Shown one piece after another: positions 44,101 to 54,055 of a stretch of 64,000 bases of DNA (the first letter of the stretch is position 1; each line of letters starts with the position of its first letter). A program made the translations under genes and the position numbers. Source of the stretch: Bacteroidota bacterium (lineage in GTDB: Bacteria; Bacteroidota; Bacteroidia; Cytophagales; UBA9547). Location of the stretch: assembly GCA_004293915.1 (NCBI GenBank), contig RDZG01000079.1, positions 1 through 64,000 of the forward strand, given 5' to 3'. The notes beneath the pieces were generated by a model that was not told where the DNA came from, did not search any database, and saw only the letters and a program-made list of their open reading frames with translations.

Positions 44101-47100
44101 CGGCCGCAGTCAAACGATATGTAATTGTATTTGATGGCACACCAGCACCTGTAATACTTGTATTGCGAGTTACTGACATCTCACCACTTGTTACAGTATA
44201 AATTTCAGTATCAAACAATGCACCTGCAGGAGTAACTACACTCCATTGATTACCAGTAGTTATAGATAACGCAGGAGTAATTGAACCACTAAGTTGGAAT
44301 CCAATTCCAGGCAATGAACATACTGTACCACCATTTCCAGCATCTACCACAGGAGCAGTTTTTATATTTATATTTAATGGTCTAGTATAATTATTACAAC
44401 CTGCTTTTGAAGCTGTAAAAACTAAACTTGCCAAATTATTCGAAATTTCTGATGCAGAAGGGTTGTAAACTCCAGTAATAGAATTTATACTATTTGTATT
44501 AGATCCTGCAAACGAACCTTGTGGCAAAACTACAGAATTTGATCTCCATTGAAACGATGCACCACTTGCAGTAACTATTCCACTTACCGTGATTCCTGTA
44601 TTGATATTAGAACAATATAATGTAGTTCCAGTAACCGATTGAATTGTAGGTGCTTCCGTTATTGCCACTTGAGTAGTAAATACTTGATTTGGACAAACAT
44701 TTATGCCTGTTGTAGAAGCCGTAAATCGAATAAACGATGAGTTTTGATCGTTTGCAGTAAGTGTATATGATGGAGTCAATTCAAATCTACTAGCAAAGAA
44801 ATTTGTACCTGAATTTCCATTGCTATTTACAGCAGTCCAACTTAAACCTTCGCCTCTAACTGGCTGAAAACTTTCATCATTCCATCCACTTAATGGACTA
44901 GAATCGTATCCTAAATTAATCGTTGTTTGATCACTACACAATACACTTGGTCCAGTTAATGTAATTATAGCAATTTTTTGTAACGATAATCTAGTTGTAT
45001 CTTTATAGACATTGTTACATATTCCTAATCCAGTTACATTATAAATAAAGTCATTTGATTCTCCATCACCAACTGCAACTTGAAATACCGCATTTGTTAC
45101 TGAAGTTGTATTTGTAACTAGACTAAAATTTCTATCGCTATTAGCAATAAATGTACCAGCCGTAGAGTTAGGAGAAATAATACTGCGTTGCCATTGTGTC
45201 CTATATGTTTCTGGTCCACTAATTGTGCCAGAAAAAGTTACGGTTTTGCCAGGCAATAAACATTCAACAATTTGTGGTGTTGCAGTTAGGGTTGGAGCTC
45301 CAGTAAATGTTAATACAACAGCATCGCTATAACTCAAACATGCAGCTTCAGTTCCTAAAGAAAAATCTCGCAAGGTAGTTGCCCGAATCGTAACTCGTTT
45401 GGTCGTATTTTTGTCATCAAAACTTGGCACATAACCAATATTACCGTTTAATCCAGCTGTGGTAATTGTAAATCCACCCGAACCCGTACCCGACACCGAT
45501 ACATTTGCAAAAGATGACCCTAAAACTGGAATATTAACTATATTATTAAAATCTGAACAAAGTTGAAGATCAGAACCTAAATTAACTACAGGTTTTGGCA
45601 AAACTGTAACATATAATGTATCAACCGCTGGTTTACAAGTTCCATTTCCAGTTGTTGATAGCACTAATTTAATATCTCTTGCTGCTACATCACTTGCTAA
45701 TGGCACAAAAACAGGTGTTAAACTATTTGCATTTGGCGAAAAATTACCTCCTGTATTAGTTCTGTTTGTGAAATTAGTCCATTGAACACCTGTAGTTGTC
45801 AACGTTTTTGTAGCACCAGCGATTGTAATACCTGGGCTATCTTCACATATTGTAAAATCTAAACCTGCATTTATTTGCGGTCTTGGATTAATTTTGAATC
45901 TAAATGGTCTTGTAGCTACTGGACACAGATTTGTACCCAATGCTGAAATAGTAATGGTAACAACATTATTAATTGAAGTTACACTATCCGCTTCTGTCCA
46001 ATAATATAATGTACTCAAATTAGTTGGAATATCAAAATTACCTGTACCGCTCGAACCCCAACGTACAGATGTTTGATTATTAACACTAGCATTAACAGTA
46101 ATTTCTTTTACATCGCTTGCACAAATCGTTTGATTTGGAATTGCCGCAATAGTAGGTGCTCTTTCAAACAAAATGGTTTTTGTTGCAAATGTCTCAAAGC
46201 AAGTTCCACCAGTTGTACTTCCAAAAGTGCTTAATGTTAAAATTACTGAACCTAATGCTTTTTCTGCCGCACCTGGAATATAAATCAAACTATTAACTGT
46301 TTTTATTTGTCCAGATCCTGATAATGTGGCATTTACAGATGTTAAAGTAGTAACAAATCGACCTTGTGGCGATGATGATGTCCATGTAACACCAGAAGCA
46401 ACTGTAACTGTAGCTAAATTCAAATCAACAAAATTTACACTTTCGCAAACTGTAGTATCCGAACCTGCATAAACCTGTGGCGGTCTAGTAACAGTAATTT
46501 TTGCAGAATCTAATCTAGCTGGGCAAACTCCAGTTGGACCTGAACTTAAATATACCGTTAATGGATTGCCTGTATTTATTGCATTTTGTCTTTCGGATTG
46601 TAATAAACCTATTTGAACAGTAGATACAGATGAAGAATTTGGAGAATATCCACCAGGATTAGCAATAGACCATGTTCCAGTTCCTGTTCTACTCACACCG
46701 TTAAAAAATACACTTAATGCATCACCACAAATAGTAGGATTTTTGATTAATGAATTGTTAGAACCCGTGATTGTTACACCTGGAATGGTTGTTAAAACTA
46801 TGTTTTTATTTCTGATTTCATTATTACAACCAGCAAATGTAACTGTATATTGAAATCCTAATGTGGTTGTAAGTGTTGCAACATCTGCACCAGAAACGGT
46901 ATATAAAGCTGGTGTTCCACTTGAACCAGATGCCAATTGCACCAAATTACCAGTTCCATTTACAGCTGTCCATCTACCAGCAACTGTTGAAACGCCAGAA
47001 AGCGTTATCAATCTTGTATCACCACAATAAGTTTCAGTAGTAGCACCTAAATTAACTGTTGGTGCATCAAAAAATGTAATCACTTTAGAATCTGTAACGG

Positions 47101-50100
47101 CTGTACAAGAACCAATTCCAGCAGCTGTTACAAAAACAGTTACAATTTTATTTGTTATACGCTCTCTAGTCGATGGAAAATAAACAGGATTTGTACCCGA
47201 GCCGTTGGTTATGATAATATTACTCGAAATACTTCCAACAGGAGCAATGGTGTTTGAAACACCCCATGTAACTGCTGGGGCAGTTCCAGTAACTGTCATT
47301 CCTGCACCTGCTAAAGTTATGGCTGTCAGATTATTACAAAGTAGTTCATCTGGTCCTGCATTAATTGTTGGTTTTCCAGTAATAGTTACTGTAACAATAT
47401 TTGAAGCTACTTCGTTACACAAGCCACTTCCTAAAGAAAGCATCACAAATCGAACTATTCCTGCATTTTTATCTGCTTGCGTTGGTGTGTAACTTACCGA
47501 AGTTCGAGTATTGTCTAATACAAAAGTATTTGTACCCGTAGTAGACCACACAATACTTGGCGTACCTGTAAATGTACCTGTTAAATTAAAAAACGGAACA
47601 TCAGAACATACTTCGGCAGGAGCACCAGTAATGGTAACTAATGGACCATTAAAGAATGTAAATGTAACTGTATCTTTAGGTAAAGTAGCAGCAGTATAAA
47701 ATCCAGATAAACCCGATGGAACTGTTGCTGTTAATTCAAAAGAAACTTGTCGAGGAGGGTTATTTTTATCTGCAATTGATGGTGAATAAATAGCACCAAC
47801 CACACTTGTAGGATTAACTATGGCTTGGTTTCCTAAAATTCTACGCCAAATACCAGGTGCTGAGGTTGTCAAAATCCCATTATAAAATATTTGTCCAGCC
47901 AAAGTAAGTGTATTTGATGTGGCATCATTACATAAATTTGTACTAATACCTGCATCAACTGTGATTCTTGGCAAAATCAACACACTAATTACAGTTGAAA
48001 CATTGCTACATGGAGCTGTACCACCTCCTGTAAATGTAAAATTCACAAAGCCATTTGCTACATCTGTTGGTGTAATTCTATACGTATCTCTAACAGGACT
48101 AACAGTAAAATTAGTAAAACTTGTGCCAGTTGATGTAAACGAGCCTGTACCACTTGTTGCAAATATACCACCAGTTATTCCTGTTCCAGTTGCCGTTAAT
48201 GGTATGAATATATCGTTACCTGTAATGGTTGTTGTTGGTACAACGATACTAACAACTGGTGCAGATAAAACAGTAACTAAAGCATCAGAAGTTACAGATG
48301 GACAATTAGCTGTAGGATTTGTAGTCCACCTAAAAGTATAAATCGTACCCCCTGGTGTAGTAGAAGGTGGAGTAAAGGTATCTATTAATGTTGTACTAGT
48401 AGCTGCATTTGTAGAACCAAAAACGCCAGGTCTAAGTGGGATTGTACTCCAACCGCCAGCCGAGCCACTTGCATTTAAACTTATTGGAAAATCATTTACA
48501 CAAACTACTTGATTTGGACCTGCATTCGCTGTAGGCGAAGTGCTAAAACTTAAATTAAATCGATCTGTAACTGCATTACACGATCCATTATTGATTGATG
48601 TCAAACGTATTTGTATAGGTGTAGCAGCACCTTTATCTGAAACAGAAGGAGTATACGTAGCAATACTTACTCCATTTACGGTTGCATTGGCAAAGGTACC
48701 TGTGCCTGAAGATGTCCAAACTCCCATCGTAGTAATGCCTGATATTGAGCCAATGGCATTAATAGTAACAGGGGTAGAAGTATTTTGAATACAAACCACT
48801 TGATCGCCTCCAACTGAAACTACTGGACTAGGATTGATTTGGACTGTTGTAACGTCAAAAACTGGACTACAATTATTTATTTCGCCTTGTGAAGCAAACC
48901 TAAAAGGGATACTACCTGTAGCAATTTCGGCTGGAGTTGGTGTATAATTTGCTGTAAATCCAGAAGCTACATTGCCCGAAACCACAATTGGATTTGTTCC
49001 TCCAGTCCATAAACCACCAGACGCACCTGATATTGTGCCTCGCATAGTAATGGCTGAATTATTTTCGCAAACTGGCGAATTTGATGAAACAATTTTTATA
49101 GTAGGACCATTTGTAATGTTGTAAGAAAATGATGCAGTTGTAGCAGCACAATTATTTGCTCCATTAACTGTTAAAATTAAATTTACAGTTCTGGCTGCTA
49201 TTTCGGCTGCACTTGGTGTATAAAACAAACTACCTATGGCTGAAAATCCTGAAATAGTAAACGAGTTGTTATTTATTGAATATGTACCAGCTCCCCCACC
49301 CCAAAATCCTCTTGTTGAGGCTGTAACATTTGGGGCTCCAGTAATAGTAGCCGAAATTGTTGCACTTGGATTACTTTCACAAATAGCTGGCAAAGTTGGA
49401 AAAAGTACACTTGGTGGATTCGTAAATGTAATACCCATTGTTGTAGAAACAGGTGTACAAGTACCTGAAATAGTGCCAATTGTAGCACCCGTAGTTTGCA
49501 AACGCAAGGTAACTGACCCAGCCGAAACATCTGCATTATTTGAAATATAAATATCGTTTAATCTTGTAGATGTATTTGTACCAGTCGAACTAAATGTACC
49601 ATTTCCAGTAACGATACTCCATACTCCACCAGTGGCTGGAAAAGTAACTTGACCATTCAATTGAGCAAACAAATTATTAACGCAAATTTGTTGGTCTGGA
49701 CCAGCATTTACTGTTGCTGGATCAAAATAAGAAACATCAGTGGTGTCAAAAACAGCCAAACAATTGTCTGTACTTCGGTCTGCCCTAACTATAATTCTTG
49801 TACCTGTTATAGATACAGGATTTGATGGCGTAGGAGTATAGGCAGTGTTCAATACACTATTACTAGGACTAAAAACGCCAACATTACTTGCAGACCACAA
49901 TACTGTAGTTGCGGAACGCAATGCAGATGTAGCTCCAAATACTACAGCTTGCAAAGGCAACTGCGGATTATTTTTACATGCTATAGCCGTAGGTGAAGGT
50001 ATAATAGTTACGCCAGGTGATGGATTCATTACAATGCCTGATGTGATGGAAACTGGCAAACATTGTCCATTTAATGTAGTCATAAGCCTTATTGAACCAA

Positions 50101-53100
50101 AATCTGTAAAATTGTTGCCATTTCCTGCCAAAAATCCTGCCAATGATGTTGGATTTATAACTACTTGTGTTGTAGTTCTAAATCCTCCACCTGCTAATGT
50201 GGTTCGATTGGGACTTAAACTTCCAGAACTAAAAGCTATACCTAACAAGGTTGCTCTATCAACTGGAGTAAAAAAGGCTTGGCTAACACCTACAAATGTG
50301 CCTGTAATAGTAAAGACTGGATTGTTTTGACAAATTGCTAATAAAGGAGATAATGTAACCCTTGGCGGGGCAGTAATTCTTACACCAACTGTTGTAGATA
50401 CATTTAAACAGCTTCCATTGGTTGTTATAATTCGTGTACTTAAAGTAAGGATGAGGCTTCCAGCAATTGAATCTGCTGCTGATGGAATATAAGATATACC
50501 TGACAATACGGTAGACGAACTAGTATTTGTTGAACTAAACCTTCCAGTACCCGAAGTAGTCCAAATTCCGAAATTACTTGGATTTGTAGTTGTACCAGAA
50601 ATTGTGAAAACAGCATTATTCCCACAAACTGTAACACCAGAACCTACACTTACAGTTGGATTTAAAGCAACTGGTGCAATTCCTATTCTAATTGTGTCTG
50701 CTGTTGTCGAACATAATCCATTATTAGTAGACTCTAATAAAAGTAAGGCAAAACCTCTGGATGGCGATGCATCATGCAATGTAAAACCGCCTCCGCCAGT
50801 GGCAGTAGAAAAAATATACGTATCTCCTAAAATTGTACTTGGGCTATTGGTTCCGCTGCTAGCAAATACACCAGTACGCAAACCCGAAACTGTTAAAATT
50901 CGCCATCTACCACCAAAATTTCCTCCTGAGCTACTTCCTGTTACTATTCCATTTAATCTGTATCTTAAATTATTTCCACAAACTGTAAAATCTGGACCTG
51001 CATTTATTTGAGGGCTATTTTCTACAGTTATCGAACCTGGTACAGTAACTGATGCTGATGGACATGCACCATTGCCCCAAGATGTTAATGTTAAATTCAC
51101 AACATTACCTGGAATTAATTCAGATGGTGCCATCGCATAGCGTGTAAATCGAACTACATTTGTACCAGCAAAAGAATTAGTTCCTGGAAAAGTTCCCAAA
51201 CCACCATTCCAGATCCCACCAGTTGCAACTGTAATCAAACCAGTTAGTGTAATGTTTGGATTATTTAAACAAACTCCTGTACCAGTAGCAGCTGCTGTAG
51301 GCTGTGCTTGTATCACAGTAATTCTTCTTCCAAAAGAACTTGTACAACCGTATTGTGTGATACACGTTCCTGTAACCGTATAAAATATAGACGGGTTGGC
51401 GTATTCATATCTTACCCTTGGTAAAAACATAGTATTCATACCCGTAAGATCCAAACCTGGAGTGGTTGTTAAATAGCTGGTAGATGTGGTAAGTGGGTTA
51501 AATCCTAATAAAGTAGTTCTTGGTGCAATCCCTGCTGTTGTAACACCACCTGAAGTCCAAGAAATTGGCACCCAATTTGTGCCTGTTGTTGTAGCAGGAA
51601 CATTACCTAAACCTGTTAAAGATAATAATTGTATAACTCCATCACCAAAATCCCAAACAATGGATGTTACTCTAGCTCGTTGTGCTAAACTAGGTGGAGT
51701 ACGTTTGGTTTGTACAGGCAACCCTGTAAAAGGTTGTGCCCATTTAACATTTATCCAACCTGTAAAATTTACACAATTTGTATCTGCATTTATACCCGTA
51801 AAACTATCAACCCAAACCAAAGGAAAAGGATTTGTAGCTGGATTTGTCCAAAGCGAATTACCTGAAATAGTGGTAATTCCTCCTGCAACTGGGTTTACAT
51901 TTGTTCCATTAGTAGTTGTCAAGGAGTGCATATCAAAAATCACAGGAACTCGAACGCAAATATCACCTACTGGTTGTTGAAACCATCTCGTGCGAAGAGT
52001 AGAGAAATTAACCAAATGAAATGCTGAATCGGCACAACCTGTACCTCTATTTTGAACAACTAATTTTACATAATAATTTCCGGGATCCACAAAATTGAAT
52101 GCTGTAGCAGGATTTGCTGCATTACTAGTGTTTGCTACTGGAATTTGATTATCTTCGACTAGTGTTACATTGTCAGTTAAAATTCTTCGTTGTTGCTTAA
52201 AGCCATAAGTGTTAGATGTATTTGAAGTATCTGTATATCTATCTTTTCCAAAATCCCAATAAAAAGTATTACTCAAAAATGCTTCGCCTGTACTACTGTT
52301 TATTATTGGAATTGTTGGACTTCCACAACCTACTGTAACTGAACTTCCATTAAAATTAAAATTACCTTGCATATTTGCCAATGCTGGCAATGGGCAAACC
52401 AAAACCCTAAACTGATAATCTCTCGTGATTTCCCCTAAAAACTCACCTGTACCTTTTTTAAATTCTCTAGCTCTAATACTTACTACATATAAACCAGCTG
52501 GTACACGTGGTTTGATTACTAACAATCCTGTTGCAGTATTTATAACTATACCAGGCACACTAGAAGGATTTACAGGTGTAAATGGAATACCTAATGGATG
52601 AACTGCACTATAGTTTGTAAGGTAAGTTAAAAGTGGAAAAGTATTCAAATTTACGTTATTTGGATAGGTAGAAGGTGCTCCAAAAGGCATTGTTGCATAC
52701 ATTCTATCTGCTCCATTATTAAATACAGTACCATTTATATTTGTCCCACTTGCTCCATTCCAGATTCCTTCATACGGTCTAGGATTTTCATCAAAAGAGG
52801 GAACGATGGCATAGGTCAAAGAATCGTCATCTACATCAGTTGCACCGTTATCGTAATCATCGTTTTGGTTTAATCCTAATGCTTCTACTATATTATTAGA
52901 TTGACAAACAAATAAAGGAGGAGTAGATTTAAAACTTGGAGATGAATTTCGAATTAAGCCTTGAATACCAGTACCTATTCTTCCATTCGTATTTAAGACA
53001 TGCCCAGTTGAAGTAACACCTACACCAAGCGAAGTAGTGAGTCCCAATCCAGCAAGTTCGTTTGATAGTTGCGAAAATGTAGCATTAACTCCTAAGATTG

Positions 53101-54055
53101 TTTTTTCAGGATTAAGAATAAAATTGGTAATACCCAAAAATGATAAATTTTGTATTGAAGTTACATTATTTCCAGGCGTAAAATTACTAGCTGCAGTGTA
53201 GGTTTGAGAGCGATAACTAAACACAGTGCCATTAAGCGTGCCAGAAAGTGTAATTGTATTGATTCCAATAAAAGTTGTATTAGTAGCAATACCTATCAAA
53301 TTACCAACTATGTTTAAAACTATTGGAGCTGTAGATGCAGGTGAACCAGTTATGGTACCTGCATTTATAGTCATTGTGTTTCGATTATTTCTAAATGTAC
53401 CATTTAGACCTCCCGAACCAGTATAAGTATCAACTGTGGAAGGATCAAATCCAATAATAGAAATGTTAAGATTTGAATTTACAATACGACTTAAAGTGTT
53501 TTGTGAAGTAACAGTAACATTCATCCTCGAATTATCGTATACTGCAGCATCAGGTATACGAGCATATACGGAGTAAGAATCAGGATTTACATTTTGTACA
53601 GCATTATTTCTACAACACAATCTAAATGTTAAATGATATCCACCTGGTATGTTAGGCAAATCTACCACACGAATGTATTCTGCATATTGAATACGAACAT
53701 TAGGAGAAGAAACGCAAGTAGAAACCACATTTTGAGGCACACAAACCCTCACATTTGGATTAAGTACATTAAATGCATTACAATCATCTGGATTTGCCGA
53801 CCATGGCGATAAATCGCCAAGTGCATTTCCGCCTGCATCGCAAACACCAATTGTAAACCCATATCCATCTCTCAATCCATTGTTTTGTGTATAATTAGCA
53901 CCACTATATAATGGGTTTTCATAATATGGTAAGCCAGAAGTTCGGGCAATGATGGTATTTCCATTTTGAGAAGCACCTAATGCACCATTTCGAACAGTCA
54001 ATGTATCTAATGGAGAATTACAACCGATATTAAAATCACGAATAAATTTCGCCAT
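38198..54055 (-). CDS. giant T9SS type B-sorted adhesin (main frame)
   Basis: The longest frame in the window, 5285 residues. After an N-terminal ~600-residue region it is a chain of roughly forty Ig-like repeats of ~85-100 residues, each opening like VNAGPDQVVC or VCxNN, with WSTSGTGTF, YxPSxADxxxG and a closing TSxGxGxC element. Near the end come several longer domains. The end is the gliding-motility-associated type B CTD (FVPGAFIPDGPNPVDRVF, MRIYNRWGEVIFDSKVPSDG, PIGVYPYLIEYESQ). It is SprB-like in organisation, and a PorP/SprF gene stands next to it. Its true N-terminus is in the preceding frame (54007-54366), joined by a single-base indel near 54040. Confidence 0.85.
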   Translation of the reverse strand: MAKFIRDFNIGCNSPLDTLTVRNGALGASQNGNTIIARTSGLPYYENPLYSGANYTQNNGLRDGYGFTIGVCDAGGNALGDLSPWSANPDDCNAFNVLNPNVRVCVPQNVVSTCVSSPNVRIQYAEYIRVVDLPNIPGGYHLTFRLCCRNNAVQNVNPDSYSVYARIPDAAVYDNSRMNVTVTSQNTLSRIVNSNLNISIIGFDPSTVDTYTGSGGLNGTFRNNRNTMTINAGTITGSPASTAPIVLNIVGNLIGIATNTTFIGINTITLSGTLNGTVFSYRSQTYTAASNFTPGNNVTSIQNLSFLGITNFILNPEKTILGVNATFSQLSNELAGLGLTTSLGVGVTSTGHVLNTNGRIGTGIQGLIRNSSPSFKSTPPLFVCQSNNIVEALGLNQNDDYDNGATDVDDDSLTYAIVPSFDENPRPYEGIWNGASGTNINGTVFNNGADRMYATMPFGAPSTYPNNVNLNTFPLLTYLTNYSAVHPLGIPFTPVNPSSVPGIVINTATGLLVIKPRVPAGLYVVSIRAREFKKGTGEFLGEITRDYQFRVLVCPLPALANMQGNFNFNGSSVTVGCGSPTIPIINSSTGEAFLSNTFYWDFGKDRYTDTSNTSNTYGFKQQRRILTDNVTLVEDNQIPVANTSNAANPATAFNFVDPGNYYVKLVVQNRGTGCADSAFHLVNFSTLRTRWFQQPVGDICVRVPVIFDMHSLTTTNGTNVNPVAGGITTISGNSLWTNPATNPFPLVWVDSFTGINADTNCVNFTGWINVKWAQPFTGLPVQTKRTPPSLAQRARVTSIVWDFGDGVIQLLSLTGLGNVPATTTGTNWVPISWTSGGVTTAGIAPRTTLLGFNPLTTSTSYLTTTPGLDLTGMNTMFLPRVRYEYANPSIFYTVTGTCITQYGCTSSFGRRITVIQAQPTAAATGTGVCLNNPNITLTGLITVATGGIWNGGLGTFPGTNSFAGTNVVRFTRYAMAPSELIPGNVVNLTLTSWGNGACPSASVTVPGSITVENSPQINAGPDFTVCGNNLRYRLNGIVTGSSSGGNFGGRWRILTVSGLRTGVFASSGTNSPSTILGDTYIFSTATGGGGFTLHDASPSRGFALLLLESTNNGLCSTTADTIRIGIAPVALNPTVSVGSGVTVCGNNAVFTISGTTTNPSNFGIWTTSGTGRFSSTNTSSSTVLSGISYIPSAADSIAGSLILTLSTRIITTNGSCLNVSTTVGVRITAPPRVTLSPLLAICQNNPVFTITGTFVGVSQAFFTPVDRATLLGIAFSSGSLSPNRTTLAGGGFRTTTQVVINPTSLAGFLAGNGNNFTDFGSIRLMTTLNGQCLPVSITSGIVMNPSPGVTIIPSPTAIACKNNPQLPLQAVVFGATSALRSATTVLWSASNVGVFSPSNSVLNTAYTPTPSNPVSITGTRIIVRADRSTDNCLAVFDTTDVSYFDPATVNAGPDQQICVNNLFAQLNGQVTFPATGGVWSIVTGNGTFSSTGTNTSTRLNDIYISNNADVSAGSVTLRLQTTGATIGTISGTCTPVSTTMGITFTNPPSVLFPTLPAICESNPSATISATITGAPNVTASTRGFWGGGAGTYSINNNSFTISGFSAIGSLFYTPSAAEIAARTVNLILTVNGANNCAATTASFSYNITNGPTIKIVSSNSPVCENNSAITMRGTISGASGGLWTGGTNPIVVSGNVASGFTANYTPTPAEIATGSIPFRFASQGEINNCSPVFDVTTVQINPSPVVSVGGDQVVCIQNTSTPVTINAIGSISGITTMGVWTSSGTGTFANATVNGVSIATYTPSVSDKGAATPIQIRLTSINNGSCNAVTDRFNLSFSTSPTANAGPNQVVCVNDFPISLNASGSAGGWSTIPLRPGVFGSTNAATSTTLIDTFTPPSTTPGGTIYTFRWTTNPTANCPSVTSDALVTVLSAPVVSIVVPTTTITGNDIFIPLTATGTGITGGIFATSGTGSFTSTGTSFTNFTVSPVRDTYRITPTDVANGFVNFTFTGGGTAPCSNVSTVISVLILPRITVDAGISTNLCNDATSNTLTLAGQIFYNGILTTSAPGIWRRILGNQAIVNPTSVVGAIYSPSIADKNNPPRQVSFELTATVPSGLSGFYTAATLPKDTVTFTFFNGPLVTITGAPAEVCSDVPFFNLTGTFTGTPSIVWSTTGTNTFVLDNTRTSVSYTPTQADKNAGIVRFVMLSLGSGLCNEVASNIVTVTITGKPTINAGPDELLCNNLTAITLAGAGMTVTGTAPAVTWGVSNTIAPVGSISSNIIITNGSGTNPVYFPSTRERITNKIVTVFVTAAGIGSCTAVTDSKVITFFDAPTVNLGATTETYCGDTRLITLSGVSTVAGRWTAVNGTGNLVQLASGSSGTPALYTVSGADVATLTTTLGFQYTVTFAGCNNEIRNKNIVLTTIPGVTITGSNNSLIKNPTICGDALSVFFNGVSRTGTGTWSIANPGGYSPNSSSVSTVQIGLLQSERQNAINTGNPLTVYLSSGPTGVCPARLDSAKITVTRPPQVYAGSDTTVCESVNFVDLNLATVTVASGVTWTSSSPQGRFVTTLTSVNATLSGSGQIKTVNSLIYIPGAAEKALGSVILTLSTFGSTTGGTCFETFATKTILFERAPTIAAIPNQTICASDVKEITVNASVNNQTSVRWGSSGTGNFDIPTNLSTLYYWTEADSVTSINNVVTITISALGTNLCPVATRPFRFKINPRPQINAGLDFTICEDSPGITIAGATKTLTTTGVQWTNFTNRTNTGGNFSPNANSLTPVFVPLASDVAARDIKLVLSTTGNGTCKPAVDTLYVTVLPKPVVNLGSDLQLCSDFNNIVNIPVLGSSFANVSVSGTGSGGFTITTAGLNGNIGYVPSFDDKNTTKRVTIRATTLRDFSLGTEAACLSYSDAVVLTFTGAPTLTATPQIVECLLPGKTVTFSGTISGPETYRTQWQRSIISPNSTAGTFIANSDRNFSLVTNTTSVTNAVFQVAVGDGESNDFIYNVTGLGICNNVYKDTTRLSLQKIAIITLTGPSVLCSDQTTINLGYDSSPLSGWNDESFQPVRGEGLSWTAVNSNGNSGTNFFASRFELTPSYTLTANDQNSSFIRFTASTTGINVCPNQVFTTQVAITEAPTIQSVTGTTLYCSNINTGITVSGIVTASGASFQWRSNSVVLPQGSFAGSNTNSINSITGVYNPSASEISNNLASLVFTASKAGCNNYTRPLNINIKTAPVVDAGNGGTVCSLPGIGFQLSGSITPALSITTGNQWSVVTPAGALFDTEIYTVTSGEMSVTRNTSITGAGVPSNTITYRLTAAEPGCNPVFANVVYTFAGLPVANAGSPRTVCGTDLNALVLQAGPNSAAGTWSTTGLGNFASTGTKSTTKMNDRYVPAFGEAGSVTFTLTYTPPPGGCGVLNSSSVSWYLTPGMFIKAAPKRYIAICKNKFPVLSGTVVGTSFSKWRTSGTGIFTASNADTVEVAGTLIGSFTTTGSPTLALTHYAINATYIPTQADYAAGKVLLTMESVNDGSSLCDNESKDTLSLIFTAPPSAASKADDILICGNVANTTIAGVSVSGSVLLPTPNSTDSLATPTNAAFWQVISGTGYFLSSNSAIGRTFSVSGTALNSILNVDDIYIASNADTATANQPIILRLITAYVITSTIGGAACNPAVDTLEVRFYKSPIATITTTLNGICADQTSIDVFGSIRQAGGGLWSTSGSGAISGSTNWGSASDPFTYLPSAAELSSPTPVNIVFSLSSTDNGSCFGAISAPLTVTISPKPDIQANILPTICGDLNSFTLSGTDLRNTTFTSVTGFNWRTNGSGVLSTLARNGATLPANYVVSDDDRTFGNISFTITATGQGTCKPIVRVTNILISPKPTLTLSANQFKCRDIDDLTVSANIAVATGVQWSAFRCVGGNCTIPGNGSFLLGSSTMLSGVYDPSAEDILSSVSGMLFVATTTGTYATTPSCNQVISSTGVTYEEIPTIRIDLVPNSICADTNYIELTSTLTGALQADWYTTGSGSFSPSSSTSPLPVPTIIRYDLSSAENANPFATVIGITVSTSGNGTCKTYSDNITVSITGRPFVNAGSDRTFCADIAQVSLTGIGFTNPSKTITGITTSTGIIWTSFGTGTFVGSGLAITTLLGDIYVPSASDRNGGQVVLELASTGPNPCKIVKDYMSIFFDKAPVVVVSAGIDQIICADNRLINLNGFVQNGANPGWVPSKPSGAGFLTNSFCGTCIGGRGTFAPTSNDLNASYTPSVEDTLGATKAVFAGFTDQKIIMTLTVNGLGACASNVYPDDMQVTFTSRPTIQIPVIPTICKNDIRPVTLTGLFTNPVALEGKWSFTGGTGQLSPSNVVNNPPTVTGITYTPSAADMLNDGRDRTVRFTFVTQNMGTCGELSRTVDLQITQPPKFSPAIQNFTLCESTTTLGLNVNAQGIARATWRTVGLGNFASNSTNPGANLASTSGLNFVDTYRINPADIAAGTINLFLESTSTPGCFFGDTARVILKIDKLIQVDAGLDRSVCADTNSISLTGSVLNTTRAIWTTASPASGVFSSPTTTLSNVYVPSTNDRNLTGVKLYLSSNTPSSACPAVKDSITVLLTPLPIVNINPDISICTITAIQLRADTANVAFMIWSTSGTGGFGVTRADQNPVYVPSQADLVPTNSVTGASFVKITLTTKGRGLCRYRQNSFDLELKKKPNPDVFAGSDVIVCRNQIQRLNVATIVDGVTYTWMAPINTILGIISAPGITTVDVFTNYDDSVYVLRAKDDRYGCIALDTIIIKTLTLPSLNLLPKICFSPTLTLPASASSHNSGKKINDIPVNAQGGKFQWYRGNVQLNNFGANDTTGLKADPGLYILSYTKFVCSTTDTTLVRGLPELRTNGKVVCKDSPFEMTPYIVKTRDSLVNTTALAWSNANGFINQLKRVNNGINAIDSMRFNNRVFVNWNSTYNGSNFALELNKPSIQVAGVSVDSIKYVVRVIDVTDGLSCFLDDTIRIKTHPRPIMTMKDYSICAGDVALLNAQPLTVVSPIKISYRPAPSIRDTTFFAGITWSVDGIAITTTQGNFNQVVPYTNSVLGVTESFKGAGRYIAKFQIGECIAFDTSNVSFNAKPVVKNESLVSKCIDDTKNGGFELDAGAGDFRYLWLASGNTGQKEIVYDTLKYYFKVFNKSNNCNVLDSVVVKQSCKPKVFVPGAFIPDGPNPVDRVFVVFGNYFKNYRMRIYNRWGEVIFDSKVPSDGWDGTYNGSPMPIGVYPYLIEYESQYEDQEKGKKNIRGSVTLVR

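Noticed and set aside
38495-53426. Many plus-strand ORFs of 60-164 codons antisense to the giant adhesin gene
   Set aside because: Their composition (V, P, T, I rich) follows from the reverse complement of Ig-like repeats; no start context, no motif.
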